This document shows, in pieces, positions 32,875-42,201 of a DNA stretch of 64,000 nt. The position numbers and the translations under genes are program-made. The stretch is taken from assembly GCF_050937815.1 (NCBI RefSeq), contig NZ_JACDIJ010000004.1, positions 174,261 to 238,260 on the forward strand. Reading direction: 5' to 3'. Position 1 is the first letter of the stretch; the number at the start of each line of letters is the position of its first letter. The notes beneath the pieces were generated by a model. It saw nothing but the letters and a program-made list of their open reading frames with translations, had not been told where the DNA came from and searched no databases. The stretch comes from Treponema_C sp050937815. GTDB taxonomy: Bacteria; Spirochaetota; Spirochaetia; Treponematales; Treponemataceae.

Positions 32875-34530
32875 ATGAAACGAGTTGAAAAACTGATTTA
32901 TGCAATGATCGTTTTTTTGCCCATCATTACACTTTCCGCTCAAACGCCTAAAATCGGTAAAAAAAAATATACGGACTCTTTACTTTCGGCATTGGATATA
33001 CGTGCAAACGTATCGGCAGCGCAAGTATATGTGAACAATACATACCGGGGAAACACTCCGCTTAAATTGACAGATATCCTGCCCGGCAGCTATAAACTGC
33101 GAATTGAAAAAGACGGCTTTTACCGGCAGGAATTCGAATGTACGCTGGAAAGCGGTACGGAATACACAATACGTGCCGAACTGAAAAGCATCACCGGAAT
33201 TTTACACATACGGGCAGACGAAGCGGATGCGGAACTGTACATAGACGGCAATAAAAAAGGCGATTTTTTCATATGCTTTTCTTTAGGTGCGGCGAAACCG
33301 TCCCAAACAAAAAAAAACGCACACCGCACGGCACAAAATGCATCGCAAATCGGTATCCAAAACTCCGAATGGACACTGCAAGTAAGCGAAGGCGAGCATA
33401 CGGTACAAGTAAAAAAATTCGGTAAATACAGTGCCCCGGTAAGGGTTTATGTATTTAGGGAAACGGAGGTGAATGTCGATTGTCACCTGAATGAAGCGGT
33501 TTTTGAATTAACCTCTTTTGCCGCACAAAAAAAACGTTTTAACCCCTACAATCCGGGCAGCTTAGGTATATGCGGTTTTAACTTTTCCGTTACCGCACCG
33601 GGAAAGGGAATACTCGAAATATACGATAAAACGGGAAATCTCGTATACGCTCACAATTTGCCGCCGTTTACCGAAGAAAAACAAAACGTATATTGGAACG
33701 GACGCAGCTTTGACGGAACAATTCCGGAGCAGGGCGTATATACGGCATATCTAAAAACACGGGGCGAAAATGATGAAGCTTTTTTATTGTCCGACGGTAT
33801 CGAGGTTTTTATAGACCCTTCTTTATTTTACCCGCTGACGCCTCAATCGGCTTCGGGTATATCCTCGGGTATTGTGCCGTCCCTTCGCCTTATGCCAAAG
33901 GGCGGCATATATACCGCTTACACTGCAGGCGGCGATTTTTCTTTAAAAAACGGTTTTAATTCGGCTCCCCTTTTTTATTCGTTCGCATATACGCCGCTTC
34001 GTTTTTTGGAAACATCATGCAGTATCGGAACCGAAATACGCGCACAAAGTCAAAGTCCCTTTATCGTACAAGCTGCGTTAAAGGCGGCGGCACAAGCACA
34101 TTTTTTATATTACGGCGCTTTTATACATTACGGCTATTCGTCGCAAAACGGAATAAGTATTTTTAATGAAAGCGGTTTGGCTGCAGGCGCTGCGATCGCC
34201 GTAAACGTCAAACCTGTATGCATAACGCTTTCTCAAACAGCCGTATTCGGCGATAGCCGCGGAATGCTGTACCCATTCGGCGGCAGGCTCAAAACGGGGC
34301 TTTCGTGCGCAATTCAACGGAATTTTTATGCAATTCATCTATCTGCTGCATGGTTTTTACCCTTCAGCGAAAAAGGAATTTACAGTCCGGGAACCGGATA
34401 TTGCGGTGCGGAATTTTCATATTTAATACCCAAAACGATATGTATGCCCTTGGCGGGCTTGTATTATACATATACGGCCGGTACATCCGGCGGCATAGGT
34501 TTCCGTATAGGAACGGCGATTTTTCTTTAA
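32875..34530 (+). CDS. PEGA-domain exported protein with FlgD-like Ig domain
   Basis: A signal peptide (about 7-22) is followed by two PEGA-like repeats (about 40-108 and 109-200; VYVNNTYRGNTPLKLTDI and AELYIDGNKKGDFFI). A FlgD-type Ig segment comes next (about 240-320; GILEIYDKTGNLVYAH then GRSFDGTIPEQGVYTAYL). The C-terminal ~220 residues are alternating strands rich in Tyr and Gly, suggesting a small outer-membrane barrel. The product is probably an envelope or surface protein; its role is unknown. It lies 18 bp after radC. Confidence 0.8.
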   Translation: MKRVEKLIYAMIVFLPIITLSAQTPKIGKKKYTDSLLSALDIRANVSAAQVYVNNTYRGNTPLKLTDILPGSYKLRIEKDGFYRQEFECTLESGTEYTIRAELKSITGILHIRADEADAELYIDGNKKGDFFICFSLGAAKPSQTKKNAHRTAQNASQIGIQNSEWTLQVSEGEHTVQVKKFGKYSAPVRVYVFRETEVNVDCHLNEAVFELTSFAAQKKRFNPYNPGSLGICGFNFSVTAPGKGILEIYDKTGNLVYAHNLPPFTEEKQNVYWNGRSFDGTIPEQGVYTAYLKTRGENDEAFLLSDGIEVFIDPSLFYPLTPQSASGISSGIVPSLRLMPKGGIYTAYTAGGDFSLKNGFNSAPLFYSFAYTPLRFLETSCSIGTEIRAQSQSPFIVQAALKAAAQAHFLYYGAFIHYGYSSQNGISIFNESGLAAGAAIAVNVKPVCITLSQTAVFGDSRGMLYPFGGRLKTGLSCAIQRNFYAIHLSAAWFLPFSEKGIYSPGTGYCGAEFSYLIPKTICMPLAGLYYTYTAGTSGGIGFRIGTAIFL

Positions 34531-34558
34531 GGGTCGGAGTACAGGGAGAAATAAAAGT

Positions 34559-36073
34559 ATGGAAAACTTTTGGTCGATTTTTATCAGCATATTAAGCGCC
34601 ATAAACTATATGTTTATCGTGTTTATTTTGTTTTTTGAAAAGCAGGATGCAGGAAGACGTTTTGCATGGATACTGACTTTAAGTTTTTTACCCGGTATCG
34701 GCATTGTTTTATACTTTTTGTTCAGCGGACATTTTTTTACCAAAACACGCAAAATGGAAATCGCAAAAAAATACGTCAAAGAAGAAACAAAGCAATTAAT
34801 GAGCGATCAACAAGCTTTTTTTTCCGCCCAAGCGGGCAAACTTCCCAATACCGTCATGAACGAATATGCATCGCTTATTGAATTGAATTTGAACTACGGC
34901 AACAGTCCGGTTACTTTTGCAAAATCGGCCGAAATATTTACCTGCGGCGAGGAAAAATTCGCTGCCTTATACAGGGATATTGCAAAAGCCGAAAAATCCG
35001 TATATTTGCAGTATTTTATTATTCATAAAGATAAAACGGGGAAAAAACTTCTTGATTTGCTGTGCAAAAAAGCACAAGAAGGTTTGGAAGTGCGCCTTTT
35101 ATACGACGATATAGGCTCCTTTACAACCCCGCGCTCTTTTTTTGCCGAACTCGATAATGCAGGCGGTATGACCCTGCCCTTTTTTGCCGTAAAAACCGGC
35201 AGTCCGTGGTCTTTAAATTTCAGAAATCACCGAAAAATCGTCATTATAGACGGAAAAATCGCTTATACCGGCGGATTTAATGTCGGCGACGAATATGCGG
35301 GCTTAGGAAAGGTTGTATGGCGCGATACCCATGTGCGTTTAACGGGAAGCTGTGTTTTGTCGCTTTTAAACATTTTTTTGGTCGACTGGTATTCGGTTGC
35401 AAGCGGCAAAAAAAAGTTTTCGGCAAAATCCTGGCCGTCGCCCGCTGTCGTACAAGATAAAATCAACTCGGCAAATAAAAACATTTTGCAAGCGCTTAAA
35501 ACGGAAGTACCCGATGAAACCTCGCGCATTCCCGCTCAAATCATCGCTTCCGGACCCGATACCAGAGATCATACCGAAATAAAAGACGCAATGATACGTA
35601 TGATTATGAGCGCAAAAAAAAGCATATACATACAAACACCGTATTTTACCCCCGACGCCGCTTTTTTTTCGGCCGTAAAAATTGCGGCAAATTCGGGCAT
35701 AAAGGTATCCATCATGATTCCCGGTCAATGGGATAAATTTTATGTGAGGGCGGCCGCTTTTTCTTTTATTCGGGACCTTTTACCTTCGGGCGTACGCTTT
35801 TACAAATATCCCGGTTTTATTCATGCGAAAACGCTCATTATAGACGAAAAAATTGTAACAATCGGCTCATGTAATATAGACAGCCGCAGCTTTGAACTGC
35901 ACTATGAAGCGAATGTATTTTTTTATGATGAATTTTTTGCGCAAAAATATTCTTCCATATTTTTGGAAGATTGTAAAAAGTGTACAAAATACAGCTTGGC
36001 ATGGCTGAACAGCCGGCCGCTTTTGCAAAAAGCATGGTGGGGTTTTTGCCGCTTATTTACCCCGCTCATGTAG
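34559..36073 (+). CDS. cls: Cardiolipin synthase (phospholipase D family)
   Basis: Two N-terminal membrane helices (about 8-28, 40-58) precede two PLD domains with HKD motifs: HRKIVIIDGKIAYTGGFN (about 223-240) and HAKTLIIDEKIVTIGSCNID (about 421-440). The enzyme joins two phosphatidylglycerol molecules into cardiolipin at the membrane. The 504-residue length is typical. A GGGAGAAATAAAAGT leader precedes the ATG. Confidence 0.94.
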   Translation: MENFWSIFISILSAINYMFIVFILFFEKQDAGRRFAWILTLSFLPGIGIVLYFLFSGHFFTKTRKMEIAKKYVKEETKQLMSDQQAFFSAQAGKLPNTVMNEYASLIELNLNYGNSPVTFAKSAEIFTCGEEKFAALYRDIAKAEKSVYLQYFIIHKDKTGKKLLDLLCKKAQEGLEVRLLYDDIGSFTTPRSFFAELDNAGGMTLPFFAVKTGSPWSLNFRNHRKIVIIDGKIAYTGGFNVGDEYAGLGKVVWRDTHVRLTGSCVLSLLNIFLVDWYSVASGKKKFSAKSWPSPAVVQDKINSANKNILQALKTEVPDETSRIPAQIIASGPDTRDHTEIKDAMIRMIMSAKKSIYIQTPYFTPDAAFFSAVKIAANSGIKVSIMIPGQWDKFYVRAAAFSFIRDLLPSGVRFYKYPGFIHAKTLIIDEKIVTIGSCNIDSRSFELHYEANVFFYDEFFAQKYSSIFLEDCKKCTKYSLAWLNSRPLLQKAWWGFCRLFTPLM

Positions 36074-36260
36074 ATTTTCTTAAAAGACTTTTTTTGCATA
36101 AACGACAGTCTTGTATTTTCCGGCATATTTCGATACAATAAACGGTAATTCCGCATTTTCGGTTTTGCTTACCGCTGCCGAATCCCCCGTTCCGCAATAC
36201 AAAAAATAAAAATCGGAAAGGTTTTGCGCGGAAGTTTTACACGTTTAAGGAGAGTTACAG

Positions 36261-37919
36261 ATGAAAACCGTTTCCGCTTTGCACAGCGCGCGCTATGCGT
36301 ATAAGCCAAAACTTCCCGCCGTATTAAACGGGAAGGTGGAAAATCTGACTTTAAGCTTCGGCAAAAAAACCGAAGCCGTTTCGGACAAGCAGGAGTTAAA
36401 AGAGCTTTTTGCCCATACATACGGAAAACCTCTTGCCCAAGTGCAAAAAGGCAAAAATCCGGCCGCACTTAAAAAAATCAAAGTCGGCGTTATTCTTTCG
36501 GGCGGCCAAGCACCCGGCGGCCACAATGTTATCTGCGGCTTATATGACGGTTTAAAAAAAGGCAATGCGGATTCCGTTTTGCTCGGCTTTAAAGGCGGCC
36601 CTTCGGGATTGCTCGAAAACGCTTTTATCAAATTCAACGATAAAATTATCGACGAACACCGCAACACCGGCGGCTTCGATATAATAGGTTCGGGACGCAC
36701 AAAAATCGAAACGCCCGAACAATATGCCGCCGCGGCAGAAACCGCTAAAAAAAATAAATTGGACGCCCTTGTCATTATCGGCGGAGACGACTCGAATACG
36801 AACGCGGCATTGCTTGCCGAATATTTTGAAACGCATAAAATAAAAACGCAGGTAATAGGCGTTCCGAAAACCATAGACGGCGATTTGAAAAACGACCTTA
36901 TCGAAGCCAGCTTCGGTTTCGATACCGCATGCAAAACCTATTCGGAGCTTATCGGCAACTTGGCGCGCGATGCGAATTCGGCAAAAAAATACTGGCACTT
37001 TATTAAATTAATGGGACGCTCGGCAAGCCACATTGCCCTCGAATGCGCCCTGCAAACCCAGCCGAATATCTGCCTTATATCCGAAGAAGTGGAAACGAAA
37101 AAATCGACATTGCGCGAAGTAACCGATGAGATTTGTGCGGTAATCGCAAAGCGCGCCGAAAACGGAGAAAATTTCGGTTTGATACTTATTCCCGAAGGTT
37201 TGGTCGAATTCATTCCCGAAATAAAAGCCCTTATCGCCGAATTAAACGATAAAATGGCGCTTAAAAAAGACGAGTTCGAAAGCTTGCACGGCTTTGAGCA
37301 AAAAAAAGCATGGCTTAAATCGAACCTTTCGCAAAAATCCTTCGACGCCTTCGACGCTTTACCCGTCGCAATCGCCGACCAATTTTTAGCCGACCGCGAC
37401 CCGCACGGTAACGTACAGGTAAGCCGCATCGACACCGAAAAACTTTTAGCTTTAGCCGTCGAAAAACGCCTTGCCCAAATGAAAAAAGAAGGTACCTATC
37501 GCGGAAAATTCAGCTCCTATACGCACTTTTTCGGCTATGAAGGCCGCTGCGCCTTCCCGTCAAACTTTGACGCGGACTATTGCTATGCACTCGGTTACAA
37601 CGCCTTTATCCTTATTGCAGGCGGCTTAACCGGTTATCTTTCGTCCGTGCGCGGCTTGGTAAAACCCGCAAAAGAATGGACGGCAGGCGGCGTTCCGCTT
37701 ACGATGATGATGAATATGGAACAGCGCCACGGAAGTAAAAAGCCTGTTATAAAAAAAGCTTTAGTTGAGTTAAACGGAAAGCCCTTTAAAAAGTTCGCTT
37801 CGCAGCGCGATAAATGGGCCGTAAAAACCGATTATCTGTTCCCCGGCGCCATTCAGTATTTCGGTCCTTCCGAAGTATGCGATCAGCCTTCCAAAACCCT
37901 GATGCTGGAGCGAAAGTAA
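36261..37919 (+). CDS. pfp: Pyrophosphate-dependent 6-phosphofructokinase, long form
   Basis: The enzyme phosphorylates fructose-6-phosphate with pyrophosphate, reversibly. Motifs are GGQAPGGHNVICGLYDG (about 81), GGDDSNTNAALLAEYF (about 174; the second Asp blocks ATP and marks PPi use), PKTIDGDLKNDLI (about 201) and MGRSASHIALECA. The 552-residue length matches the plant-beta/spirochaete long group. A strong terminator follows, so it is probably monocistronic. AAGGAGAG precedes the ATG. Confidence 0.95.
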   Translation: MKTVSALHSARYAYKPKLPAVLNGKVENLTLSFGKKTEAVSDKQELKELFAHTYGKPLAQVQKGKNPAALKKIKVGVILSGGQAPGGHNVICGLYDGLKKGNADSVLLGFKGGPSGLLENAFIKFNDKIIDEHRNTGGFDIIGSGRTKIETPEQYAAAAETAKKNKLDALVIIGGDDSNTNAALLAEYFETHKIKTQVIGVPKTIDGDLKNDLIEASFGFDTACKTYSELIGNLARDANSAKKYWHFIKLMGRSASHIALECALQTQPNICLISEEVETKKSTLREVTDEICAVIAKRAENGENFGLILIPEGLVEFIPEIKALIAELNDKMALKKDEFESLHGFEQKKAWLKSNLSQKSFDAFDALPVAIADQFLADRDPHGNVQVSRIDTEKLLALAVEKRLAQMKKEGTYRGKFSSYTHFFGYEGRCAFPSNFDADYCYALGYNAFILIAGGLTGYLSSVRGLVKPAKEWTAGGVPLTMMMNMEQRHGSKKPVIKKALVELNGKPFKKFASQRDKWAVKTDYLFPGAIQYFGPSEVCDQPSKTLMLERK

Positions 37920-37935
37920 GTTTTAAAGTAAGTTT

Positions 37936-37970
37936 AAACCGGGCGGCTCAAACGGCGCCGCCCGGTTTTA
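37936..37970 (+). terminator. Rho-independent terminator of pfp
   Basis: Perfect 12-bp arms (37936-37947 and 37957-37968) of AAACCGGGCGGC and its complement enclose a 9-nt loop and end in a T-run. Confidence 0.85.
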
Positions 37971-38096
37971 CTTGCGGTTTGCCGCAATAAGATGGTATTT
38001 TATACCCCACATACGCTAGCCTGTTTCTATTTTAAAATTGTTTTACACCCAAGTTTTGTTTCAACAATCTGTCGGTTTTGAAAACTGTGTTATATC

Positions 38097-39173
38097 TTAT
38101 CTTACAGCTGAGTACCCGGAAAAACTCCAAACAGTTCGTTTTATAACCTGATTTTTTTCATTATACTCTAAATAGTAAGAACAAAATTCTTTATTAACAT
38201 TATCAGTAACATAATCATCGGGAGAAGAATGATAATAATGATCATAGGCAATATATGCTTTTAATAACCCGTTTTCATAAATAAATTCTCCATAATCCGT
38301 ATGATCCAGTATACCATTTTTATAATAATAATTTAAATTATATTTTTCTCCGTTGTAATTCGTTACTTCCGAACGTAACAGTTTTTTATTATCATAGTAA
38401 TGTTTTATATAATTTCTCCCGATTACAATTTCAATAACATTTTTTAAATAAGTAATTTTTTTATAGTCAAATTGTTGCGGTACGTTATCTTCATCGATAT
38501 ATTCACATTTACCGATAAACTGATTATCCTTTCGATAATAATTTAAATCATAGTTCAAGTGATCTCTGCAAATAGTTTCTTTTACCAGGTTTCCCTCAAT
38601 ATCATATTCGTATTTGCTTCCATAAAAATTTCGAGCAGGTCTTATTACTATATCATATTCTTTTCCATTATTACTAAAACTCATTTCTGAAATACATACA
38701 TCATCATAAGCACTGCTGGGATAGTAACTTCTAGCTTTAATCCAAATATCTTTTGCTTTTCGTTTTTCAGAAAACTTTAATTTCTGAGAAACCATTTCAT
38801 CTTTTAAAATAAAACTTTCTTTTAATTTATCAGAACCTGTGTCATTATAATTAAAAATAAAATTTATTTCTTTTATTCTATAATTCTTTAAGTACCATTT
38901 TGAATCGAAATATCCTGCACTTATATTAATTTCATCAAATTCATATTCTTTATCAAAGTGTAGAATTAATACTAAATCATCATAAGTTTCATTTAGAGGA
39001 ACTGCAAAAGCGGTATCATTTTTTTTATCAAACATTTTTAAAGGTGAATACCGATATTTATCGTTTTTATCATATGTCATAGTTTTAATTAATCTTATTT
39101 TTTGAATTTTTAATTCATTTGCAAAAATAGAAAATGACAAAAAGAACATTAATAAACCTACTATTTTTTTCAT
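38097..39173 (-). CDS. Exported NADase-type glycan-binding-like protein with repeat tail
   Basis: A signal peptide (1-18, ending SIFA) is followed by a discoidin-like domain (about 40-175). It carries MFDKKNDTAFAV, DLVLILHFDKEYEFDEINIS, a YDSKWYLKNYRIKEI-type strand and DICISEMSF-like ending, the features of the NADase-type glycan-binding domain. The C-terminal half has repeated 'Y.YD..G.L....' strands like YD or MORN repeats (KYEYDIEGNLVKE, GEFIYENGLLKAY). The gene is markedly AT-richer than pfp next to it, suggesting transfer. GGAG precedes the start. Confidence 0.7.
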   Translation of the reverse strand: MKKIVGLLMFFLSFSIFANELKIQKIRLIKTMTYDKNDKYRYSPLKMFDKKNDTAFAVPLNETYDDLVLILHFDKEYEFDEINISAGYFDSKWYLKNYRIKEINFIFNYNDTGSDKLKESFILKDEMVSQKLKFSEKRKAKDIWIKARSYYPSSAYDDVCISEMSFSNNGKEYDIVIRPARNFYGSKYEYDIEGNLVKETICRDHLNYDLNYYRKDNQFIGKCEYIDEDNVPQQFDYKKITYLKNVIEIVIGRNYIKHYYDNKKLLRSEVTNYNGEKYNLNYYYKNGILDHTDYGEFIYENGLLKAYIAYDHYYHSSPDDYVTDNVNKEFCSYYLEYNEKNQVIKRTVWSFSGYSAVR

Positions 39174-39272
39174 CTTTTACTCCGTTTCCGACCCGCCGGG
39201 CTGTGTCTACCATGCGCTTAGCTTGCAAACAGGTATAGTTCCGTTTGTCAGCGTTGAAGCGGGTACCGGGCT

Positions 39273-39590
39273 TTATATTCTTTTTTCTGCACGGATATAT
39301 ACTTCATTATCCGATCTTGCCGCAATAACCAAAATATACATTTCCTTTGTTTTTTCATCTTGTATTAATTTATATACGACTCTCATTCCGAGTTTTTTAA
39401 ATTTTATTTTCAAGTAGTTTGTTAAATCGGTTCCCGCTTTTGTACCTAGGGGTTTTCCGTACCCGCCTTCATTTTGCGGCAAGGGGTTTTGTGCAACCTT
39501 TAAAATGCCTTTTAGAACCGCTCTTCTGACCGATTCATCCAATTTTGACAGTTCCGCTTCGGCTTTCGGATGATATTTGATACCCCACAT
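39273..39590 (-). CDS. RelE/ParE-type toxin
   Basis: The 105-residue protein shows the RelE plan: IKYHPKAEAELSKLDESVRRAV (helices 1-2), PLGTKAGTDLTNYLKIKF, and the ending RVVYKLI ... MYILVIAARSDNEVY, a complete C-terminal strand region. RelE toxins cleave mRNA on the ribosome and ParE toxins block gyrase; the sequence does not decide. The antitoxin gene ends 3 bp upstream. Confidence 0.88.
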   Translation of the reverse strand: MWGIKYHPKAEAELSKLDESVRRAVLKGILKVAQNPLPQNEGGYGKPLGTKAGTDLTNYLKIKFKKLGMRVVYKLIQDEKTKEMYILVIAARSDNEVYIRAEKRI

Positions 39591-39593
39591 ACG

Positions 39594-39914
39594 CTAATCC
39601 AACTCTACGTCTATATCATCGAGATCGGATTGTGAAATATTATATTTTTTTAGAATTTCTTCCTGAGATATAGGCACCGCATTGTCGGTTTCTCTTTTTT
39701 GCGCTTCCGTCAGCAATAAAAGATTTTCATAGTCATCCAATATATTCTGATAATCCCGGGGACTTATTAAAATGCATTCGGGTACATTGTTTTTTACAAC
39801 AATTCTAAGTCCCTTTTTTTTCACTTCTGAAAAAATTTTATGTGCTTCACCCTTATTGAATCTGCCGATCGGAATTATGGAGTCTAAAATATTTACCGGT
39901 TTTAACGCATTCAT
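39594..39914 (-). CDS. Phd/YefM-like antitoxin
   Basis: The first ~50 residues (IIPIGRFNKGEAHKIFSEVKKK then LRIVVKNNVPECILISPRDYQ) match the DNA-binding Phd/YefM fold. The acidic tail (ILKKYNISQSDLDDIDVELD) is the usual toxin-neutralising segment. It precedes the toxin gene, in the common antitoxin-first order, and probably autorepresses the pair. Confidence 0.85.
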   Translation of the reverse strand: MNALKPVNILDSIIPIGRFNKGEAHKIFSEVKKKGLRIVVKNNVPECILISPRDYQNILDDYENLLLLTEAQKRETDNAVPISQEEILKKYNISQSDLDDIDVELD

Positions 39915-40054
39915 AACAATACCGTTCTATAGATATTACTATACATAACAATCTTTATCTTGTCAAATTTATCGATAATATCCGCATATCCGGAATATCA
40001 GCATATCCGCCCGGTTTGATATAGAGATTTTTAAGCTTTATACAGGCCATTCCC

Positions 40055-40738
40055 CTATTTTACAAGCGCTTCAAGTCTGTCCTTGAATTCTTCATGCGAA
40101 GAAAAGGAGCCGAAAAAGCTTAAATCCTTTAAGACGATATCCGCACCCGCATTTTTAAGCTCTTCCTCGGAGAAAGAACCCAATAAGCCGATACAAAGGG
40201 CACCTGCGGCCTTTGCAGCCTGTACGCCGTTGAGCGCATCTTCCACCACAAGGCAGTCTCGCGCATTCAGTCCGAGGCCCGCCGCCGCCGTAAGATATAT
40301 TTCGGGGTCGGGCTTTTTATGCGTTACCTTATTGCCCCACACCGCATAATCGAAGCCGCCGGTTGAAAAACCGATTGCTTTTAAGTTGATATCCAGCTTG
40401 ATTTTATCCGCACTCGTAGCAAGCGCCGTTTTAAGAGAGGCTTTTTTCGCATTACGGATAAAATCGGCCGTTCCCTTCATAACGCAGTCGGTGCCGGAAA
40501 TCAGTTCATCGTAAATACCGTAAGCTTCAATTTTTGCCGCTTCAATATCTATTGTCAAACCGTATTTTTCGGCAACCCCGCCTATAAAGCGGTTTTCTCC
40601 CGCCCCGATAAAGGGTGCAAAGTCCGCAGGAACGGCATTCACGCCGCGCCTTTTAAAAAATTCAATACATGCTTGAGCAATTTGCTCTTCCGAGTTGATA
40701 AGTACTCCGTCCACATCAAATAAAATTCCGCGTATCAT
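40055..40738 (-). CDS. HAD-superfamily hydrolase, beta-phosphoglucomutase-like
   Basis: The motifs are complete: motif I FDVDGVLINSEEQ (7-19) with the DxD nucleophile, motif II ALATSAD, motif III KKPDPEIYLTAA with Lys, and motif IV VVEDALNGVQAAKAAG. A helical cap (about 18-85) places it in the phosphoglucomutase/phosphatase subfamily. The substrate is probably a small sugar phosphate. It is divergent from the flavodiiron gene. Confidence 0.88.
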   Translation of the reverse strand: MIRGILFDVDGVLINSEEQIAQACIEFFKRRGVNAVPADFAPFIGAGENRFIGGVAEKYGLTIDIEAAKIEAYGIYDELISGTDCVMKGTADFIRNAKKASLKTALATSADKIKLDINLKAIGFSTGGFDYAVWGNKVTHKKPDPEIYLTAAAGLGLNARDCLVVEDALNGVQAAKAAGALCIGLLGSFSEEELKNAGADIVLKDLSFFGSFSSHEEFKDRLEALVK

Positions 40739-40860
40739 AGAAACCGATTATATCATATATCGGCCGGATTTCCAACTCGCTCCCTTGCAAAATTTCCTCT
40801 TTGCAACCGCCCGTTTTTTATCACCTTGCAAAATAACGCGAAAATCGTTATACTTATGTT

Positions 40861-42105
40861 ATGAATACAAAACTTATTAATCCCGATATAGGGGTGCTTC
40901 ATGCAAATATTTGCAACTCTCCCTATTTTGAAGGTTTTTGGAAAATAGAACGCGGCGTATCGGTTAACTGCTATGTTCTTACCGGCGAAAAAAAAGCGCT
41001 TATCGATTTATACAGCGAGTGGGAACATGCCGACGAACAAATAGAAAATCAATTAAAGCTTTACGGGCTTTCGATTGAAGACTTGGATGTTTTGGTTATG
41101 CACCATATGGAATGCGACCATACCGCCTGTGTCGCTGATTTGATGAAGCGCAACACCAAACTGCATATTTATTGTACGGAAAAAGCCGCCGCACTGCTCA
41201 AAAATTTCGTTAAACTTGAAGAAAAAGACTGGGAACGTATCAAAACCGTTAAAAACGGCGACAGTCTTTCTTTGGGTAAGGGCTGCAATTCGGGCGATGA
41301 ACTGGTTTTAACCTTTTATGAAACGCCGAATATCCATTGGCCGGAAACGATGATGAGCTACGAAAGTTCTTCAAAAACCCTGTTTTCCTGCGACGGTTTC
41401 GGCTCTTACGGCGCTTTACCCGAAGGCCGTGTATTCGACGATGAATTTTCCGAAAACGAACACCGCATGTTTGAAGAAGAATGTCTGCTCTATTACGCAA
41501 CCGTCGTCGCCTCTTTCGGCGTTCCCGTAAAAAATGCCCTTGCAAAATTAAAAGATTTGGACATTGCGGTGATTGCGCCCTCACACGGCATCGTGTGGCG
41601 TAAAAATCCCGGCGCCATCGTCGAACGCTTTACAAAATACGCAGGCTACAATACGGGCGGCGAGCAGGATAAACACATTTGCGTTATATCCGGCTCAATG
41701 TACGGGAACACCGCACGGGGAACCGAAGCGCTTATCGAAGGCATAAAAGAGGCGGGCATTCCGTATACGCTTTTGAATATTCCCGAAACCCCGCTGTCGC
41801 ACGTGCTCTCCCAAGCACTGCGTTCGAAGGGGCTTGCCCTCGCCTTCCCCACCTACGAATACAAAATGTATCCGCCTGCCGTTCACGTACTCGATATGTT
41901 TGCGCGAAAACACATTTACAATAAAACCGTCGCACGCATCGGAAGCTGGGGCTGGTCGGGCGGAGCCCAAAAAGAATACGAACAGTTGACTGCAAACCTC
42001 CGCTGGACAAACCTTGAAAGTCTTGAATGGCAGGGCACGGCAAGCGCGCAAAACCTTACCGACTTAAAAGCGCTCGGCAAAAAACTTGCCGAAAGCTTAG
42101 AATAA
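40861..42105 (+). CDS. Flavodiiron protein (A-type flavoprotein, FprA-like)
   Basis: The N-terminal metallo-beta-lactamase-like domain carries the diiron ligands H82-x-E84-x-D86-H87 (MHHMECDH), a His near 158 (NIHWPETMM), an Asp near 177 (SCDGFG) and a His near 241 (PSHGIVW). The flavodoxin domain (about 265-410) binds FMN through SGSMYGNTARGTE. Such proteins reduce oxygen or nitric oxide to water or nitrous oxide, protecting anaerobes. All iron ligands are present, so it should be active. No rubredoxin partner is in the window. Confidence 0.94.
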   Translation: MNTKLINPDIGVLHANICNSPYFEGFWKIERGVSVNCYVLTGEKKALIDLYSEWEHADEQIENQLKLYGLSIEDLDVLVMHHMECDHTACVADLMKRNTKLHIYCTEKAAALLKNFVKLEEKDWERIKTVKNGDSLSLGKGCNSGDELVLTFYETPNIHWPETMMSYESSSKTLFSCDGFGSYGALPEGRVFDDEFSENEHRMFEEECLLYYATVVASFGVPVKNALAKLKDLDIAVIAPSHGIVWRKNPGAIVERFTKYAGYNTGGEQDKHICVISGSMYGNTARGTEALIEGIKEAGIPYTLLNIPETPLSHVLSQALRSKGLALAFPTYEYKMYPPAVHVLDMFARKHIYNKTVARIGSWGWSGGAQKEYEQLTANLRWTNLESLEWQGTASAQNLTDLKALGKKLAESLE

Positions 42106-42201
42106 TCGGAATAGTATTAAAGCATTTGAATATGTACAGCTTTATGAGCAATCGGCATACTCAAATGCTTAGCATAGCTTGTCTTAGTCTTAGTCGCAGT
42201 C

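Noticed and set aside
39180..39300. Plus-strand frame with LSLQTGIVPFVSVEAGTG, resembling a beta-barrel piece
   Set aside because: Short, overlaps the toxin gene end, no start signal or continuation; may be debris but is not supportable as a gene.
42117..42180. AAGCATTTGA/TCAAATGCTT inverted pair between the flavodiiron and cyclase genes
   Set aside because: Long loop and no T-run on either strand, so a terminator call is not justified.
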